Below, one piece after another: positions 50,887 to 59,889 of a stretch of DNA of 64,000 bases. This stretch comes from JAJPXC01 sp964510535 (GTDB taxonomy: Bacteria > Bacteroidota > Bacteroidia > Bacteroidales > Muribaculaceae). The stretch lies in contig CAZECG010000001.1 of assembly GCA_964510535.1 (NCBI GenBank), positions 1 to 64,000 on the forward strand, in the 5' to 3' direction. The position numbers and the translations under genes are program-made. The notes below the pieces were generated by a model. The model was not told the DNA's origin. It saw only the letters and a program-made list of their open reading frames with translations, and did no database searches. Each line of letters starts with the position of its first letter. The stretch's first letter is position 1.

Positions 50887-52173
50887 TTAGTTGCGACATT
50901 TCTCGAGAAACTCACCGACGACAAACGTGCTTCCGCCCACGAATATCGTATCGCCTGCCGAAGCGTTCTTTTTCGCAGCTTCCACCGCCGATGCGACATC
51001 GCCGTACGCCTCGCCAATCAAGCCATGGCGCACCCCCTCGGCCTTAACCGCCTCCGCCGCCAATGCGCGCGGAATCGACGCTTGAGTAAAATAATATTCG
51101 GCGTCAGCCGGCATCATCCCCATGATATGCCCTATATCCTTGTCGTTGACGAAACCTATCACCATCTTGAGACGGGGCGACAGCGACGCAAGCCGTTGCG
51201 ACAGATATTCCCAGCCGCCGGTGTTGTGCCCGGTGTCACATATCACCCGTGGAGACTCCGACACTGTCATCCACCGTCCGGCAAGCCCCGTAAGTTCCGC
51301 GACGCGGGCAAACCCATCGACCACGGCGGCATCGTCAATCTCCCACCCCTGCGCTGAGAGCAAGGTCAACGCCGTCAGTATCGTAGCTGCGTTGCGAGGC
51401 TGGCAATCGCCGCCAAGTGAGCCGCGGATTTCACCGAACGGTGTGCCGCGGTAGAGCCAACCGCCACCGTCGGCGGTCACCACCTCTTTGATTGGTTTGA
51501 CCTCCTCGGCAAACAATATCGGCGCTCCGCAAGCCTCGGCGCGCTCAACGAACAGCCGCTTCACATCTCCCTCAGCTTCACCTATCACCACAGGAACGCC
51601 ACCCTTGATTATACCGGCCTTCTCCCCGGCGATTGCCACCAAAGTGTCACCGAGCAACGCCGTATGGTCAAACGATATGTTGGTTATCACCGAGAGCCGC
51701 GGCATCAGTATGTTGGTGCTGTCGAGCCGCCCTCCGAGTCCCGCTTCGACAACGGCTATATCAACCCCCTCGCGGGCGAAATACTCGAAAGCCATGGTCA
51801 TAGTCAGCTCAAAAAACGAAGGTTCTATTCCGAGATTCATACTCCTGAAACGCTCCGTGAAGTCCACTACATCCCGCTCTCCAATCATCACACCATTGAC
51901 CCTGATACGCTCCCTGAAATCCACCAAATGCGGCGATGTGTAAAGTCCCACCTTATAGCCCGAGCTCTGCAACACGGCGGCAATCGTGTGAGCCGTGGAG
52001 CCTTTCCCGTTTGTGCCAGCTATATGCACCGACGGAAAACGGTCGTGAGGATTGCCAAAAGCGTCGGCAAGCGCCAACGAGCGTTCAAGACCCGGCTTGT
52101 AGGCCGAAGCCCCTTCGCGCTGAAACTGCGGAATCTGCGTATAAAGAAAATCAAGAGTCTGCTTGTAAGTCAT
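50887..52173 (-). CDS. folC: folylpolyglutamate synthase / dihydrofolate synthase
   Basis: A 428-residue Mur-ligase-like enzyme: P-loop VHIAGTNGKGSTAHTIAAVL (~residues 48-67), YTSPHLVDFRERIRVNG, VVEAGLGGRLDSTN, and VICDTGHNTGGWEYLSQ in the C-domain. It adds glutamate to dihydropteroate and folates. The long upstream open frame (to 52503) overlaps the chromate transporter gene; the ATG at 52173, 2 nt after that gene's stop, is the family start. Confidence 0.95.
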   Translation of the reverse strand: MTYKQTLDFLYTQIPQFQREGASAYKPGLERSLALADAFGNPHDRFPSVHIAGTNGKGSTAHTIAAVLQSSGYKVGLYTSPHLVDFRERIRVNGVMIGERDVVDFTERFRSMNLGIEPSFFELTMTMAFEYFAREGVDIAVVEAGLGGRLDSTNILMPRLSVITNISFDHTALLGDTLVAIAGEKAGIIKGGVPVVIGEAEGDVKRLFVERAEACGAPILFAEEVKPIKEVVTADGGGWLYRGTPFGEIRGSLGGDCQPRNAATILTALTLLSAQGWEIDDAAVVDGFARVAELTGLAGRWMTVSESPRVICDTGHNTGGWEYLSQRLASLSPRLKMVIGFVNDKDIGHIMGMMPADAEYYFTQASIPRALAAEAVKAEGVRHGLIGEAYGDVASAVEAAKKNASAGDTIFVGGSTFVVGEFLEKCRN

Positions 52174-52175
52174 AA

Positions 52176-52748
52176 TCAATATATTATTAGCCCCATAACT
52201 CCGGCGGCAATAATAACGAATATGGGGTGGATTTTGGTCAAATAAACGGCTAAAAACGAAATCACACAGATAAAGAGACTCCAACCCACCTGATAAGCCT
52301 CGGTGCCGAAGTTCTCCCCATTCATCAGCAGCAGAGCCGCCGAAGCTATAAGCCCCACCACCACCGGGCGCAAGCCTGCGAATATCCCCTTGATGACAGC
52401 ACTGTCTTTGTGTCGGGCTATCAGATGGCTCGTATAGGCCACAAGCACAAACGACGGCAACACCACTACAAGAGTACAGATTACCGACCCCGCCAATCCC
52501 CATAGCGGCGACGCGAGAGAAGGGTCATATTGCCCTGGTGCCACATAACCTATGTAGGTAGCCGAGTTGATGCCTATCGGGCCTGGAGTCATCTGCGAGA
52601 TAGCGACAATGTCAGTAAACATCTGCTTGCTTATCCATCCGGGACCCACTATCTCGCGCTCTATCAAAGCGAGCATCGCATAGCCGCCACCGAACCCGAA
52701 CAGCCCGATTTTCAAATAGCTCCAAATCAGTTTAAGATAAATCATCAT
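52176..52748 (-). CDS. chromate transporter family protein (second half of a pair)
   Basis: A 190-residue CHR-family membrane protein with 5-6 helices: IGLFGFGGGYAMLALIEREIVGPGWISKQMFTDIVAISQMTPGPIGINSATYIGY, which carries the FGGG and SQxTPGP motifs. Short CHR proteins work as antiparallel pairs; the partner is the overlapping upstream gene (ATGA overlap). Real substrate may be chromate, sulfate or another anion. Confidence 0.93.
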   Translation of the reverse strand: MMIYLKLIWSYLKIGLFGFGGGYAMLALIEREIVGPGWISKQMFTDIVAISQMTPGPIGINSATYIGYVAPGQYDPSLASPLWGLAGSVICTLVVVLPSFVLVAYTSHLIARHKDSAVIKGIFAGLRPVVVGLIASAALLLMNGENFGTEAYQVGWSLFICVISFLAVYLTKIHPIFVIIAAGVMGLIIY

Positions 52749-53371
52749 CGCCGGTCACCCTCCTTTCCGCCGCCGGCGGCTTTGGCATAATTACGCCGGG
52801 TGTACCACAGATACCCCCCCGCTCCGCCAAGCACTATATAAAGTATCGGATTCGACACCACGGGCCACTTCGACCATATCAACAACGCCGTCACCACCGG
52901 AATAGCAATCGTGCGCCACGAAATGTGTGCGGCTCGGGCCGACGAGATTACAGGAGCCACAATCAGTGCCACAACGGCCGGGCGGATACCCATAAATATG
53001 CTGCTGACCACCGGGTTGTTCTTTATCAAATCGGGCGTGAGAAACACCGCTATTGCGAGGATTATCATAAACGACGGCAATATCGTGCCCAAAGCTGCCC
53101 ACACGCTCCCTTTCATGCCGCGCAGACGGTCACCGACCGCAACCGAGATGTTGACAGCCAAAATCCCCGGCAGCGACTGTGCCACTGCGAGCAAATCGAG
53201 GAACTCACCGCGGTCAATCCAATGGTGCTTGTCGACGACTTCCTTCTCTATAATGGAAATCATCGCCCATCCACCGCCGAAAGTGAACGCTCCAATCTTG
53301 AAAAACGTCAGAAACAACTGCAGCAACAGCCCTCGGCCGCCGGCCTTTTCATCTGTCATAAATTCTATCAT
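52745..53371 (-). CDS. chromate transporter family protein (first half of a pair)
   Basis: A 208-residue CHR-family protein: FKIGAFTFGGGWAMISIIEKEVVDKHHWIDRGEFLDLLAVAQSLPGILAVNISVAVG, with FGGG and AQSLPG motifs in place of the partner's SQMTPGP. It begins the chr-chr-folC unit and has a full promoter immediately upstream. An ATG at 53359 (MTDEKAGG) is an alternative start given the closeness of the predicted transcription start. Confidence 0.93.
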   Translation of the reverse strand: MIEFMTDEKAGGRGLLLQLFLTFFKIGAFTFGGGWAMISIIEKEVVDKHHWIDRGEFLDLLAVAQSLPGILAVNISVAVGDRLRGMKGSVWAALGTILPSFMIILAIAVFLTPDLIKNNPVVSSIFMGIRPAVVALIVAPVISSARAAHISWRTIAIPVVTALLIWSKWPVVSNPILYIVLGGAGGYLWYTRRNYAKAAGGGKEGDRR

Positions 53372-53380
53372 TTTACACTA

Positions 53381-53410
53381 CAAAGGTACTGCTTTTTTCA
53401 CTCTCGGCAA
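53381..53410 (-). promoter_or_regulatory. promoter of chr-chr-folC
   Basis: On the minus strand TTG (53410-53408), 19 nt spacer, TACCTTTG (53388-53381); nearly leaderless for the start at 53371. Confidence 0.65.
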
Positions 53411-53429
53411 TAACGAGAGACATTATAAC

Positions 53430-53465
53430 AAAAGCGCCCGCAGCGTTGAGGCTACGGGCGCTTTT
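53430..53465 (-). terminator. terminator of guaA
   Basis: A 15-bp stem with one mismatch (53430-53444 with 53451-53465) and a 6-nt loop; on the minus strand it ends CTTTTGTTA. It lies 33 nt after the guaA stop. Confidence 0.75.
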
Positions 53466-53497
53466 GAGTATGGTTAATATCTTAAACCTCGGGAGGA

Positions 53498-55021
53498 TTA
53501 TTCCCACTCGATGGTTGCCGGCGGCTTCGACGAAATGTCGTAACATACGCGGTTGACGCCGCGAACCTTGTTGATGATGTCGTTTGACACCTTCGCCATA
53601 AATTCATAGGGTAGCGGATACCAGTCGGCCGTCATGCCGTCGGTCGAAGTCACCGCGCGCAAAGCCACAGCCTGCTCATAGGTGCGCTCATCGCCCATCA
53701 CGCCTACACTGCGCACGGGGAGCAATATGACGCCCGCCTGCCAGATTTTGTCGTAGAGACCTGCGCTACGCAACGACGAGATGAAAATGTCGTCGGCATC
53801 TTGAAGCACTCTCACTTTCTCGGGCGTTATGTCGCCGAGGATTCTGACAGCCAAACCGGGGCCCGGGAAGGGGTGGCGGCCAATCAGATGCTCGGGCATA
53901 CCGAGCTGACGGCCCACTCGACGCACCTCGTCCTTAAACAACAACCGCAACGGCTCGCAAAGTTTGAGGTTCATCTTCTCGGGCAGACCGCCAACATTGT
54001 GGTGGCTCTTGATTGTTGTGCCGGTAATCGATAGCGACTCGATGCAATCGGGGTAGATAGTCCCCTGGGCAAGCCACTTGACATCTTTAATCTTGTGGGC
54101 CTCGACGTCAAACACGTCGATAAAGCCTTTGCCGATGATTTTGCGCTTGCGCTCAGGCTCCGACACCCCGGCGAGTTCGCCGAAGAACTTGGCCGACGCG
54201 TCGACACCGATAACGTTGAGCCCCATGCACTTATAATCGTTCAACACATTCTCAAACTCATTTTTGCGCAACATACCGTGGTCGACAAAGATACAGGTCA
54301 AGTTTGACCCGATAGCCTTGTTGAGCAACGCAGCCGCTACCGACGAGTCAACACCGCCGCTCAATCCGAGCACGACCTTGTCGTCGCCGAGCTGCTCGCG
54401 GAGCTGCTTGACGGTGGTCTCAATAAACGATTGAGCCGTCCAATCCTGCTTACCGCCGCAGATGCCGACAACGAAGTTTTTCAACAGTTGCGTGCCATCG
54501 GTCGAGTGGAACACCTCGGGGTGGAACTGCACGCCCCACAACTTTTCACCCTTAGCCTGATAGGCAGCGATTTTCACAGAGTCGGTCGACGCGATGACCT
54601 CGAAATTGTCGGGAATCGACGTGATGGTGTCGCCATGGCTCATCCACACCTGACTGCCAGCCTCGATACCCTCAAACAGAGGGTTGGCGTCGTCGACACG
54701 CGACAGATGCGCGCGGCCATACTCGCGGCTCTCGGCAGGTTCGACGCTGCCGCCGTTCACATAAGCCATGAACTGCGCACCGTAGCAGATGCCAAGCACC
54801 GGATATTTACCGCGTATCTTGTCAAGCTCAATTTTGAAAGCGCGTTCATCGTACACCGAGAACGGACTTCCCGACAATATCACGCCGATGACCGAAGGGT
54901 CATCCTCCGGGAACTTGTTGTAAGGGATAATCTCGCAATACATATTAAGCTCGCGCACACGGCGGCCTATGAGCTGCGTTGTCTGCGAACCGAAGTCGAG
55001 AATGATGATTTTTTCCTGCAT
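53498..55021 (-). CDS. guaA: GMP synthase (glutamine-hydrolysing)
   Basis: A 507-residue two-domain enzyme: class I glutamine amidotransferase (IIILDFGSQTTQLIGRRVRE; nucleophile Cys in LGICYGAQFMAYVN; HPEVFHST) and the ATP pyrophosphatase (VVLGLSGGVDSSVAAALL, P-loop) with the C-terminal dimerisation part ending KPPATIEWE. It turns XMP into GMP. The ORF extends 21 codons upstream, but the family starts at MQEKIIILDFG and a -7-like TAACTTCG lies at 55046-55053. It is monocistronic, with its own terminator. Confidence 0.96.
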   Translation of the reverse strand: MQEKIIILDFGSQTTQLIGRRVRELNMYCEIIPYNKFPEDDPSVIGVILSGSPFSVYDERAFKIELDKIRGKYPVLGICYGAQFMAYVNGGSVEPAESREYGRAHLSRVDDANPLFEGIEAGSQVWMSHGDTITSIPDNFEVIASTDSVKIAAYQAKGEKLWGVQFHPEVFHSTDGTQLLKNFVVGICGGKQDWTAQSFIETTVKQLREQLGDDKVVLGLSGGVDSSVAAALLNKAIGSNLTCIFVDHGMLRKNEFENVLNDYKCMGLNVIGVDASAKFFGELAGVSEPERKRKIIGKGFIDVFDVEAHKIKDVKWLAQGTIYPDCIESLSITGTTIKSHHNVGGLPEKMNLKLCEPLRLLFKDEVRRVGRQLGMPEHLIGRHPFPGPGLAVRILGDITPEKVRVLQDADDIFISSLRSAGLYDKIWQAGVILLPVRSVGVMGDERTYEQAVALRAVTSTDGMTADWYPLPYEFMAKVSNDIINKVRGVNRVCYDISSKPPATIEWE

Positions 55022-55045
55022 ATTGTGAGGTTGGTTATTGTAACG

Positions 55046-55075
55046 CGAAGTTAACCCATTTTCGCCGTTTCCCAA
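55046..55075 (-). promoter_or_regulatory. promoter of guaA
   Basis: On the minus strand TTG (55075-55073), 19 nt spacer, TAACTTCG (55053-55046; one mismatch to TAnnTTTG), 24 nt before the ATG. Confidence 0.5.
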
Positions 55076-55169
55076 AAATTTCACTCCGAATCATAATCCA
55101 CTCTCCATTCTCCACCCTCACTTTTTTACCCGAACTAATTAGCCGATTATTCAACCTCCCGGCAATGCG

Positions 55170-55204
55170 CCGCTAAACGCCGCTGACAATAAGCCGTTTA
55201 GCGG
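55170..55204. repeat. 10-bp perfect inverted repeat upstream of the RNA gene
   Basis: CCGCTAAACG (55170-55179) and its complement CGTTTAGCGG (55195-55204) flank 15 nt. It lies between the guaA promoter and the -7 element of the RNA gene, so it may be a terminator of unseen transcription or a protein site. Otherwise 55085-55244 shows no gene. Confidence 0.5.
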
Positions 55205-55244
55205 TATTTATCTCGGTTTTCGAGGTTATTCCACAGATTATTTC

Positions 55245-55252
55245 TAATTTTG
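55245..55252 (+). promoter_or_regulatory. -7 element of the candidate RNA gene
   Basis: TAATTTTG fits TAnnTTTG; the first stem of the RNA begins about 10-15 nt downstream. No TTG at the usual -33 distance. Confidence 0.5.
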
Positions 55253-55257
55253 CACAC

Positions 55258-55571
55258 AGACTTGCGCCGTGCGTCTTCCAAGAGAGGAAGCGAGGCGGCA
55301 GGTAATTAAAATAAAAGGCGTTTACTACGCTTCATTTCTTGGCACATCTAAAGTGTACCAGCATTAAAAACCAGTCAAGGATGAAGTTGTTATAAGCGTC
55401 CACGGGTATGTATATACCTATCCGGGCTCATTTCATGCCTTAACAGGCATGGAGTGGGTTTGAGGTATCTGCATAGGCGTGGGGTCTCTGTAACACTCAT
55501 TCACTGGTTAAGGAATTGGTACCTCCGAGATGTGCGAATGGGAGCAACGGTACAGATACCCACGCTTTTTT
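55258..55571 (+). ncRNA. candidate structured non-coding RNA, family not recognised
   Basis: About 314 nt between a -7 element and a T6 run (55566-55571), without a convincing ORF but full of nested stems. Examples: 55317-55324 with 55393-55401 (8 bp, one bulge); 55330-55335 with 55381-55386; 55405-55409 with 55414-55418; 55427-55439 with 55446-55458 (13 continuous pairs counting G-U, loop TTAACA); 55464-55471 with 55553-55560 (8 bp); 55519-55523 with 55549-55553. The final CCCACGC before the T run can also pair with GCGTGGG at 55477-55483. The RNase P core sequences and a tRNA-like tmRNA end are absent. GGGAGCAACGG (55540-55550) recalls the 3' side of the SRP RNA loop, but its partner strand is missing. 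It could be an independent sRNA or a long leader of the downstream mod gene. Confidence 0.55.
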
Positions 55572-55638
55572 GTTACACACGTCGCAGTGGGGTATTGGCG
55601 GCATTTGTTCAAGCGGAGCCAAAACGACCGCCGGAGCC

Positions 55639-57450
55639 ATGAACAAGACAGAACTTGCTCGAAAGATACAAGCCGTTGACGGTCTGAGCAACGACGAAAA
55701 GAGTGCGTTGCTCGAACTTATCAGAGGGCACAAGAAATACGGACTTGTATGGGAAGAAAAGCCCGAAGATATCGAGGAACGCCTTCGCGAAGACCTCCCC
55801 ATACTCGTCGAGCGCGACGACGACAAAGTCCACCCGATAATATCTGATAATTCCGACGCACCTAACCATGTAATTATCGAGGGGGATAACCTTGCAGCTC
55901 TCACCGAGCTATCCTACACCCACGCCGGCAAGATTGACGTTATCTACATCGACCCGCCTTATAACACCGGAAGTAAAGAACGCGAGGGCGGGTTCTTCTA
56001 CAATGATAATTTTGTAGATTCAGACAATGAATACCTCCACTCCAAATGGCTGTCGTTCATGTCAAAGCGCCTCCGCATTGCAAAGAAACTACTTTCTGAC
56101 CACGGCGTTATCTTTATATCAATTGATGATAATGAGCAAGCTAATCTCAAAATACTCTGCGATGAAGTTTTTGGTAAAAACAACTTCGTCGGCACATATT
56201 TTTGGAAGCGCACAAGTACACCTCCGGCATTATCTTATAAAATTCGCCGTAAGTTGGAGTATATTATCTGTTATCAAAAGTCTGACATTCCACAACGTAC
56301 CTTTGCACAAGGTTACATAGATGGTGGTGATGTGCCTCTACTGAATACTGGGAATCCGGAAGGTATCTTAAAATTTCCTGTAGGAACTGTTCGTTTCAAT
56401 CTGCCAGATGGGACTTATCCCCATTCGCCTGCCTATAAAATTCGACTTATCGACGATGTTATAGTCGAAAATGGACGAAATGTTAATGAGTTTAGAGCAG
56501 CAGGTCATTTCAAATGGGGGCAAGCGAACTTGGAAAGAGAAATAAGCGAGGGAACATATTTCCTCATAAAATCTCGCCAATTCTCTCCTCGTTTTCAAAA
56601 AGCTACGAAGGCTACGAAAGTACCTTCTAATATAATTGATGAAGAAGTTGCAGTTGGCACCAATGAAGATGCGCAGAAAGAAATGGACTATCTAAACATG
56701 TCATTTTCTTATGCTAAACCATCTTCATTAGTGAAGTTTTTAATAAAAATGCCTTTTTGGGAGAAAAAAGACATTACTGTTCTTGATTTCTTTGCAGGTT
56801 CGGGAACTACATTACATGCAGTAATGGATCTCAATTTTGAGGACGACGGAAAAAGAAAATGTATCCTATGCCAACGAGAAGACCAAATACCGGGAACGGA
56901 TTCATTTTTATGCTCTGGTATAACATACGAACGTAATCGTCGCTTAATAGAAGAATTTGTAAATACAGATAATGCATTCACAAATATCTATCCAAATAAC
57001 AATCTTCGCTACTATCGCACTGAGTTTTTGCCGCGCGAACGCTCGGTTAAAAATATGCGCAATCTCGTCCAAGCATCCACCGGGCTTCTCTGCATCAAAA
57101 ACGACCTCTACACTGAGGCAACATTCGGTGGTCGCAAAATGAATCAGAAATACGCCCGCTACTTCGAGCACGGCAACAAGCGTATGCTTGTCATCTATGA
57201 TGAACGAGCTATACCATTTATCGCTAACATAATCAAGACGATGCCCGACGGCGAGAAAATCAAGGTATATGTTTTCTCGCACGGCAGCTATGCCTTCAAC
57301 GATGAATTTGCCGACGTTGAAGGCCGCGTTGAGCTGTGCGCCCTGCCACAAGCCATCTACGACGCTTACCAAAAAGTTTTGCCCAAGCGTAAACCTAAAT
57401 TCCTCGCAGAGGAACTCGCCGAGGAAACCGAGAAAGGAGGCAACCAATGA
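55639..57450 (+). CDS. mod: type III restriction-modification DNA methyltransferase (Mod)
   Basis: A 603-residue adenine-N6 methyltransferase of the beta class: the catalytic motif IV DVIYIDPPYNTGS (D-P-P-Y at residues 105-108) precedes the SAM motif I LDFFAGSGTT (~382-391). Residues ~110-380 form the target-recognition region; its DNA (about 56200-57000) is clearly more AT-rich than both flanks, suggesting exchange by recombination. Upstream, the frame is open to 55516 but would run into the RNA gene's terminator, so MNKTELARKI is the chosen start. Mod sets the specificity and methylates one strand; it also guides Res. Its stop overlaps the res start (ATGA). Confidence 0.93.
   Translation: MNKTELARKIQAVDGLSNDEKSALLELIRGHKKYGLVWEEKPEDIEERLREDLPILVERDDDKVHPIISDNSDAPNHVIIEGDNLAALTELSYTHAGKIDVIYIDPPYNTGSKEREGGFFYNDNFVDSDNEYLHSKWLSFMSKRLRIAKKLLSDHGVIFISIDDNEQANLKILCDEVFGKNNFVGTYFWKRTSTPPALSYKIRRKLEYIICYQKSDIPQRTFAQGYIDGGDVPLLNTGNPEGILKFPVGTVRFNLPDGTYPHSPAYKIRLIDDVIVENGRNVNEFRAAGHFKWGQANLEREISEGTYFLIKSRQFSPRFQKATKATKVPSNIIDEEVAVGTNEDAQKEMDYLNMSFSYAKPSSLVKFLIKMPFWEKKDITVLDFFAGSGTTLHAVMDLNFEDDGKRKCILCQREDQIPGTDSFLCSGITYERNRRLIEEFVNTDNAFTNIYPNNNLRYYRTEFLPRERSVKNMRNLVQASTGLLCIKNDLYTEATFGGRKMNQKYARYFEHGNKRMLVIYDERAIPFIANIIKTMPDGEKIKVYVFSHGSYAFNDEFADVEGRVELCALPQAIYDAYQKVLPKRKPKFLAEELAEETEKGGNQ
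57434..57440 (+). promoter_or_regulatory. strong Shine-Dalgarno before res
   Basis: AAGGAGG lies 6 nt before the res ATG, inside the mod 3' end. Such a sequence is unusual here, since Bacteroidota genes seldom use Shine-Dalgarno sites, and hints at an imported module. Confidence 0.55.
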
Positions 57451-59832
57451 AACAGATACACTATCAGCAGAAAGCCGTTGATGAACTCGTAAACAAAACG
57501 ATCGACCTGCTCGGTCTCAGTGGAAACCGACATACCCTCGTTTTCAAGTCGCCCACCGGTTCGGGCAAGACCGTAATGGCATCTGAGATGCTTATGCGCC
57601 TCAACCAAGAACTCGCTGAGCGGCCCGACGCTCCCTGCACCGAAGTAGCCTATATTTGGATTGCGCCAAATAAACTGCACGAGCAGAGCTACTTCAAAAT
57701 GAAAAGCTACTTTACAGAGAATTGCGCCCTGCGCCCCGTCACCTACGATGAACTCGACCACTCAGCCGACGGCTACATCAAGCCGGGCGAAATCCTATTT
57801 GTGAACTGGGAGAGCATCAATAAGGATAAAAACATAATAACGCGCGAAACCGAAAACTCAGCTTCGCTCTATGATATTACGCGACGTACACAAGACGATA
57901 ACGGCATACCCATAGTGCTTGTTATCGACGAGGAACATATGTTTGGCGGCAAAAACGCCAAAAAGTCAGAAAAGGTGCTCGCCACAATTCAGCCAAAGGT
58001 GGAAATCCGTGTGTCAGCTACTACGCGGACCAATGGAGAGCAGCAGGTCAACGTGCCACGCGAGAAAGTCATCGAGGAGGAAATGATTAAGAGAAACATT
58101 GTACTTAATCCCGCACTCGACTTCAAAAACCCTCACGGCTCACTCAATCAACACCTCATTTGGCTTGCCTTGCAGAAACGTCAGGAACTCGCCGACGCTT
58201 ACAAAGCACTCGGCGTGGAAATCAATCCGCTTTTGCTGATTCAGTTGCCAAACGATAACAGCGAAAAACTCACCGCCGACGATACCAAAGTCAAAGACGA
58301 GGTTATCACCACCCTCGATGCTTACGGCATCAACACTGCCAATGGCAAACTTGCTATTTGGCTATCAGGAGAAAAGACCGACAATCTCGATGTTATCGAT
58401 AAGCCCAACGACCCAACTGAAGTTTTACTTTTCAAGCAAGCTATAGCTCTTGGTTGGGATTGCCCCCGTGCTGCCGTTCTCCTAATTTTCCGCAAGATTG
58501 AGAGTTTCCAATTCGGGGCGCAGACCGTCGGACGAATTCTGCGAATGCCTGAGCAGAAGCATTACACCGACCAACGGCTCAATCAAGGTTACGTTTATAC
58601 CAACCTCTCAAAAGACATAATAAAGATAGTTGAAGACGATATGGATTATCTCTCTACAAATATCGTAGCCAAACGCCGCGAGGGTATAAACAATGTTGTA
58701 CTTGATGCAGAATACAGTGAGCGACTTTCTACTGACCGCAATCGACTTGGCACCGATTTTAAGGAGGTTTTGAGAAGCACCTTTATATCGGAGTTCAGGT
58801 TATCTGCCGGGCAGTTGCCGTTCTCTACCGATGAATTATTTTTTGATAACTGAGAGCCTCTCCGATAAAACAATGAACGAAATAAGTGAAACATATCTCA
58901 ACCGCCAGGCCGCTATAAGCAATAAAAACATCGATTTCAATGTCAAGAACATAAGTACCGACATTATAAAAGACCTCGAAATGACCGGTGAAGTCGGGCT
59001 TGGGATTGTCAAGAGCAAAGCTAAATATGTCAACAACGCGGCCGACCTCACGGCGATGTATCTCGCCTTCTGCAAGCGGCTACTCGGCAACGACTATGAA
59101 CAGCGCAGCGTCAAGACACTCGGCGGCACCATCATCGAAGTTATGGAAGAACTGTTTGAGGTGTCGGAGTATGATGCGATGAAGATTATTCTCTCCAATG
59201 ATAACGTGCATCATAACCGACCGGAGTTTGAGCGTATAATCTCTATGGCCGTCCAAACGTACACTGAGATACTTCGGCGCCGTCAAGCTGCCGCTAAGCG
59301 TCGCGCTTTCAAGCACTACGACTGGGTTGTTCCTGCCGAACGCTCATATCCGATTGACACGTTCAACGAACGGCCGAAGACCGACTACCACGCACTGCTG
59401 CCGTTTATGGAATACAAAGGAGCATCAAAAGTTGAACACGCCTTTGCTGATTTCCTTGAATCTCAAAGCAACGCAATTGAGTGGTGGTACAAAAACGGCG
59501 ACCATGGTAAAGCCCATTACGCCATCGGTTATACTAACTCATTCGGTAAAAAAGCCCTGTTTTATGTCGACTTCATTATACGCATGAAAAGCGGTGATAT
59601 TTTCCTTTTCGACACTAAGACGGAAAACAGCGACCCGGAAGCGCCCTACAAGCATAACGCACTGGTGGAGTATATGCAACTGCCGGAAAACAAGGGCAAG
59701 AAGCTACACGGCGGCATCATCATTCGCGATGGTTTCGGCAACTGGGTATATTCGCCCGCTCCGCTCGACGTGAAGCTCGGCACATCTGATACTACCAAAT
59801 GGAATATATTCGACCCGCAACAATACATCTAA
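57447..59832 (+). pseudogene. res: type III restriction endonuclease (Res), interrupted by a frameshift
   Basis: The gene is split into two frames. Part 1 (57447-58853, 468 codons) is the SF2 helicase: Walker A KSPTGSGKTVMASE, DEEH box VLVIDEEHMFGG (161-164), motif III RVSATTR, and motif VI QTVGRILRMPE (359-369). Part 2 (frame +1, to 59832) continues the same protein and holds the PD-(D/E)xK-like nuclease: VEHAFADFLES, FYVDFIIRMKSGDIFLFDTKTE. The frames meet at a T6 run (58839-58844); removing one T joins them as ...DELFLITESLSDK... into a single protein of about 794 residues, normal for Res. It may be a pseudogene, a phase-variable OFF state, a true split or a sequencing error. With Mod it forms a type III system. 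Confidence 0.85.
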
Positions 59833-59889
59833 CCCACAGCAAGAGGATTAGCGCACAAAAACAGTCTGGCATCATGATAAGCCTGGCGA

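Noticed and set aside
52174..52503. 110-codon upstream extension of folC
   Set aside because: It overlaps the chromate transporter gene in another frame, and FolC proteins start at MTYKQTLDFLY.
55540..55550. SRP (4.5S) RNA assignment for the structured RNA
   Set aside because: GGGAGCAACGG resembles the 3' side of the SRP helix 8 loop, but the GUCAGG-type 5' side and GGAA tetraloop are absent and the RNA is about three times longer than small SRP RNAs.
55516..55638. 41-codon N-terminal extension of mod (MVPPRCANGS...)
   Set aside because: It would start inside the stems of the candidate RNA and cross its T6 run; the residues do not look like a Mod N-terminus, which begins MNKTELARKI.
58831..58853. 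ATG at 58831 as a true start of a separate nuclease subunit
   Set aside because: The ATG lies upstream of the frame junction within helicase-coding sequence and no ribosome site precedes it; joining by removal of one T gives a continuous Res, which is simpler.
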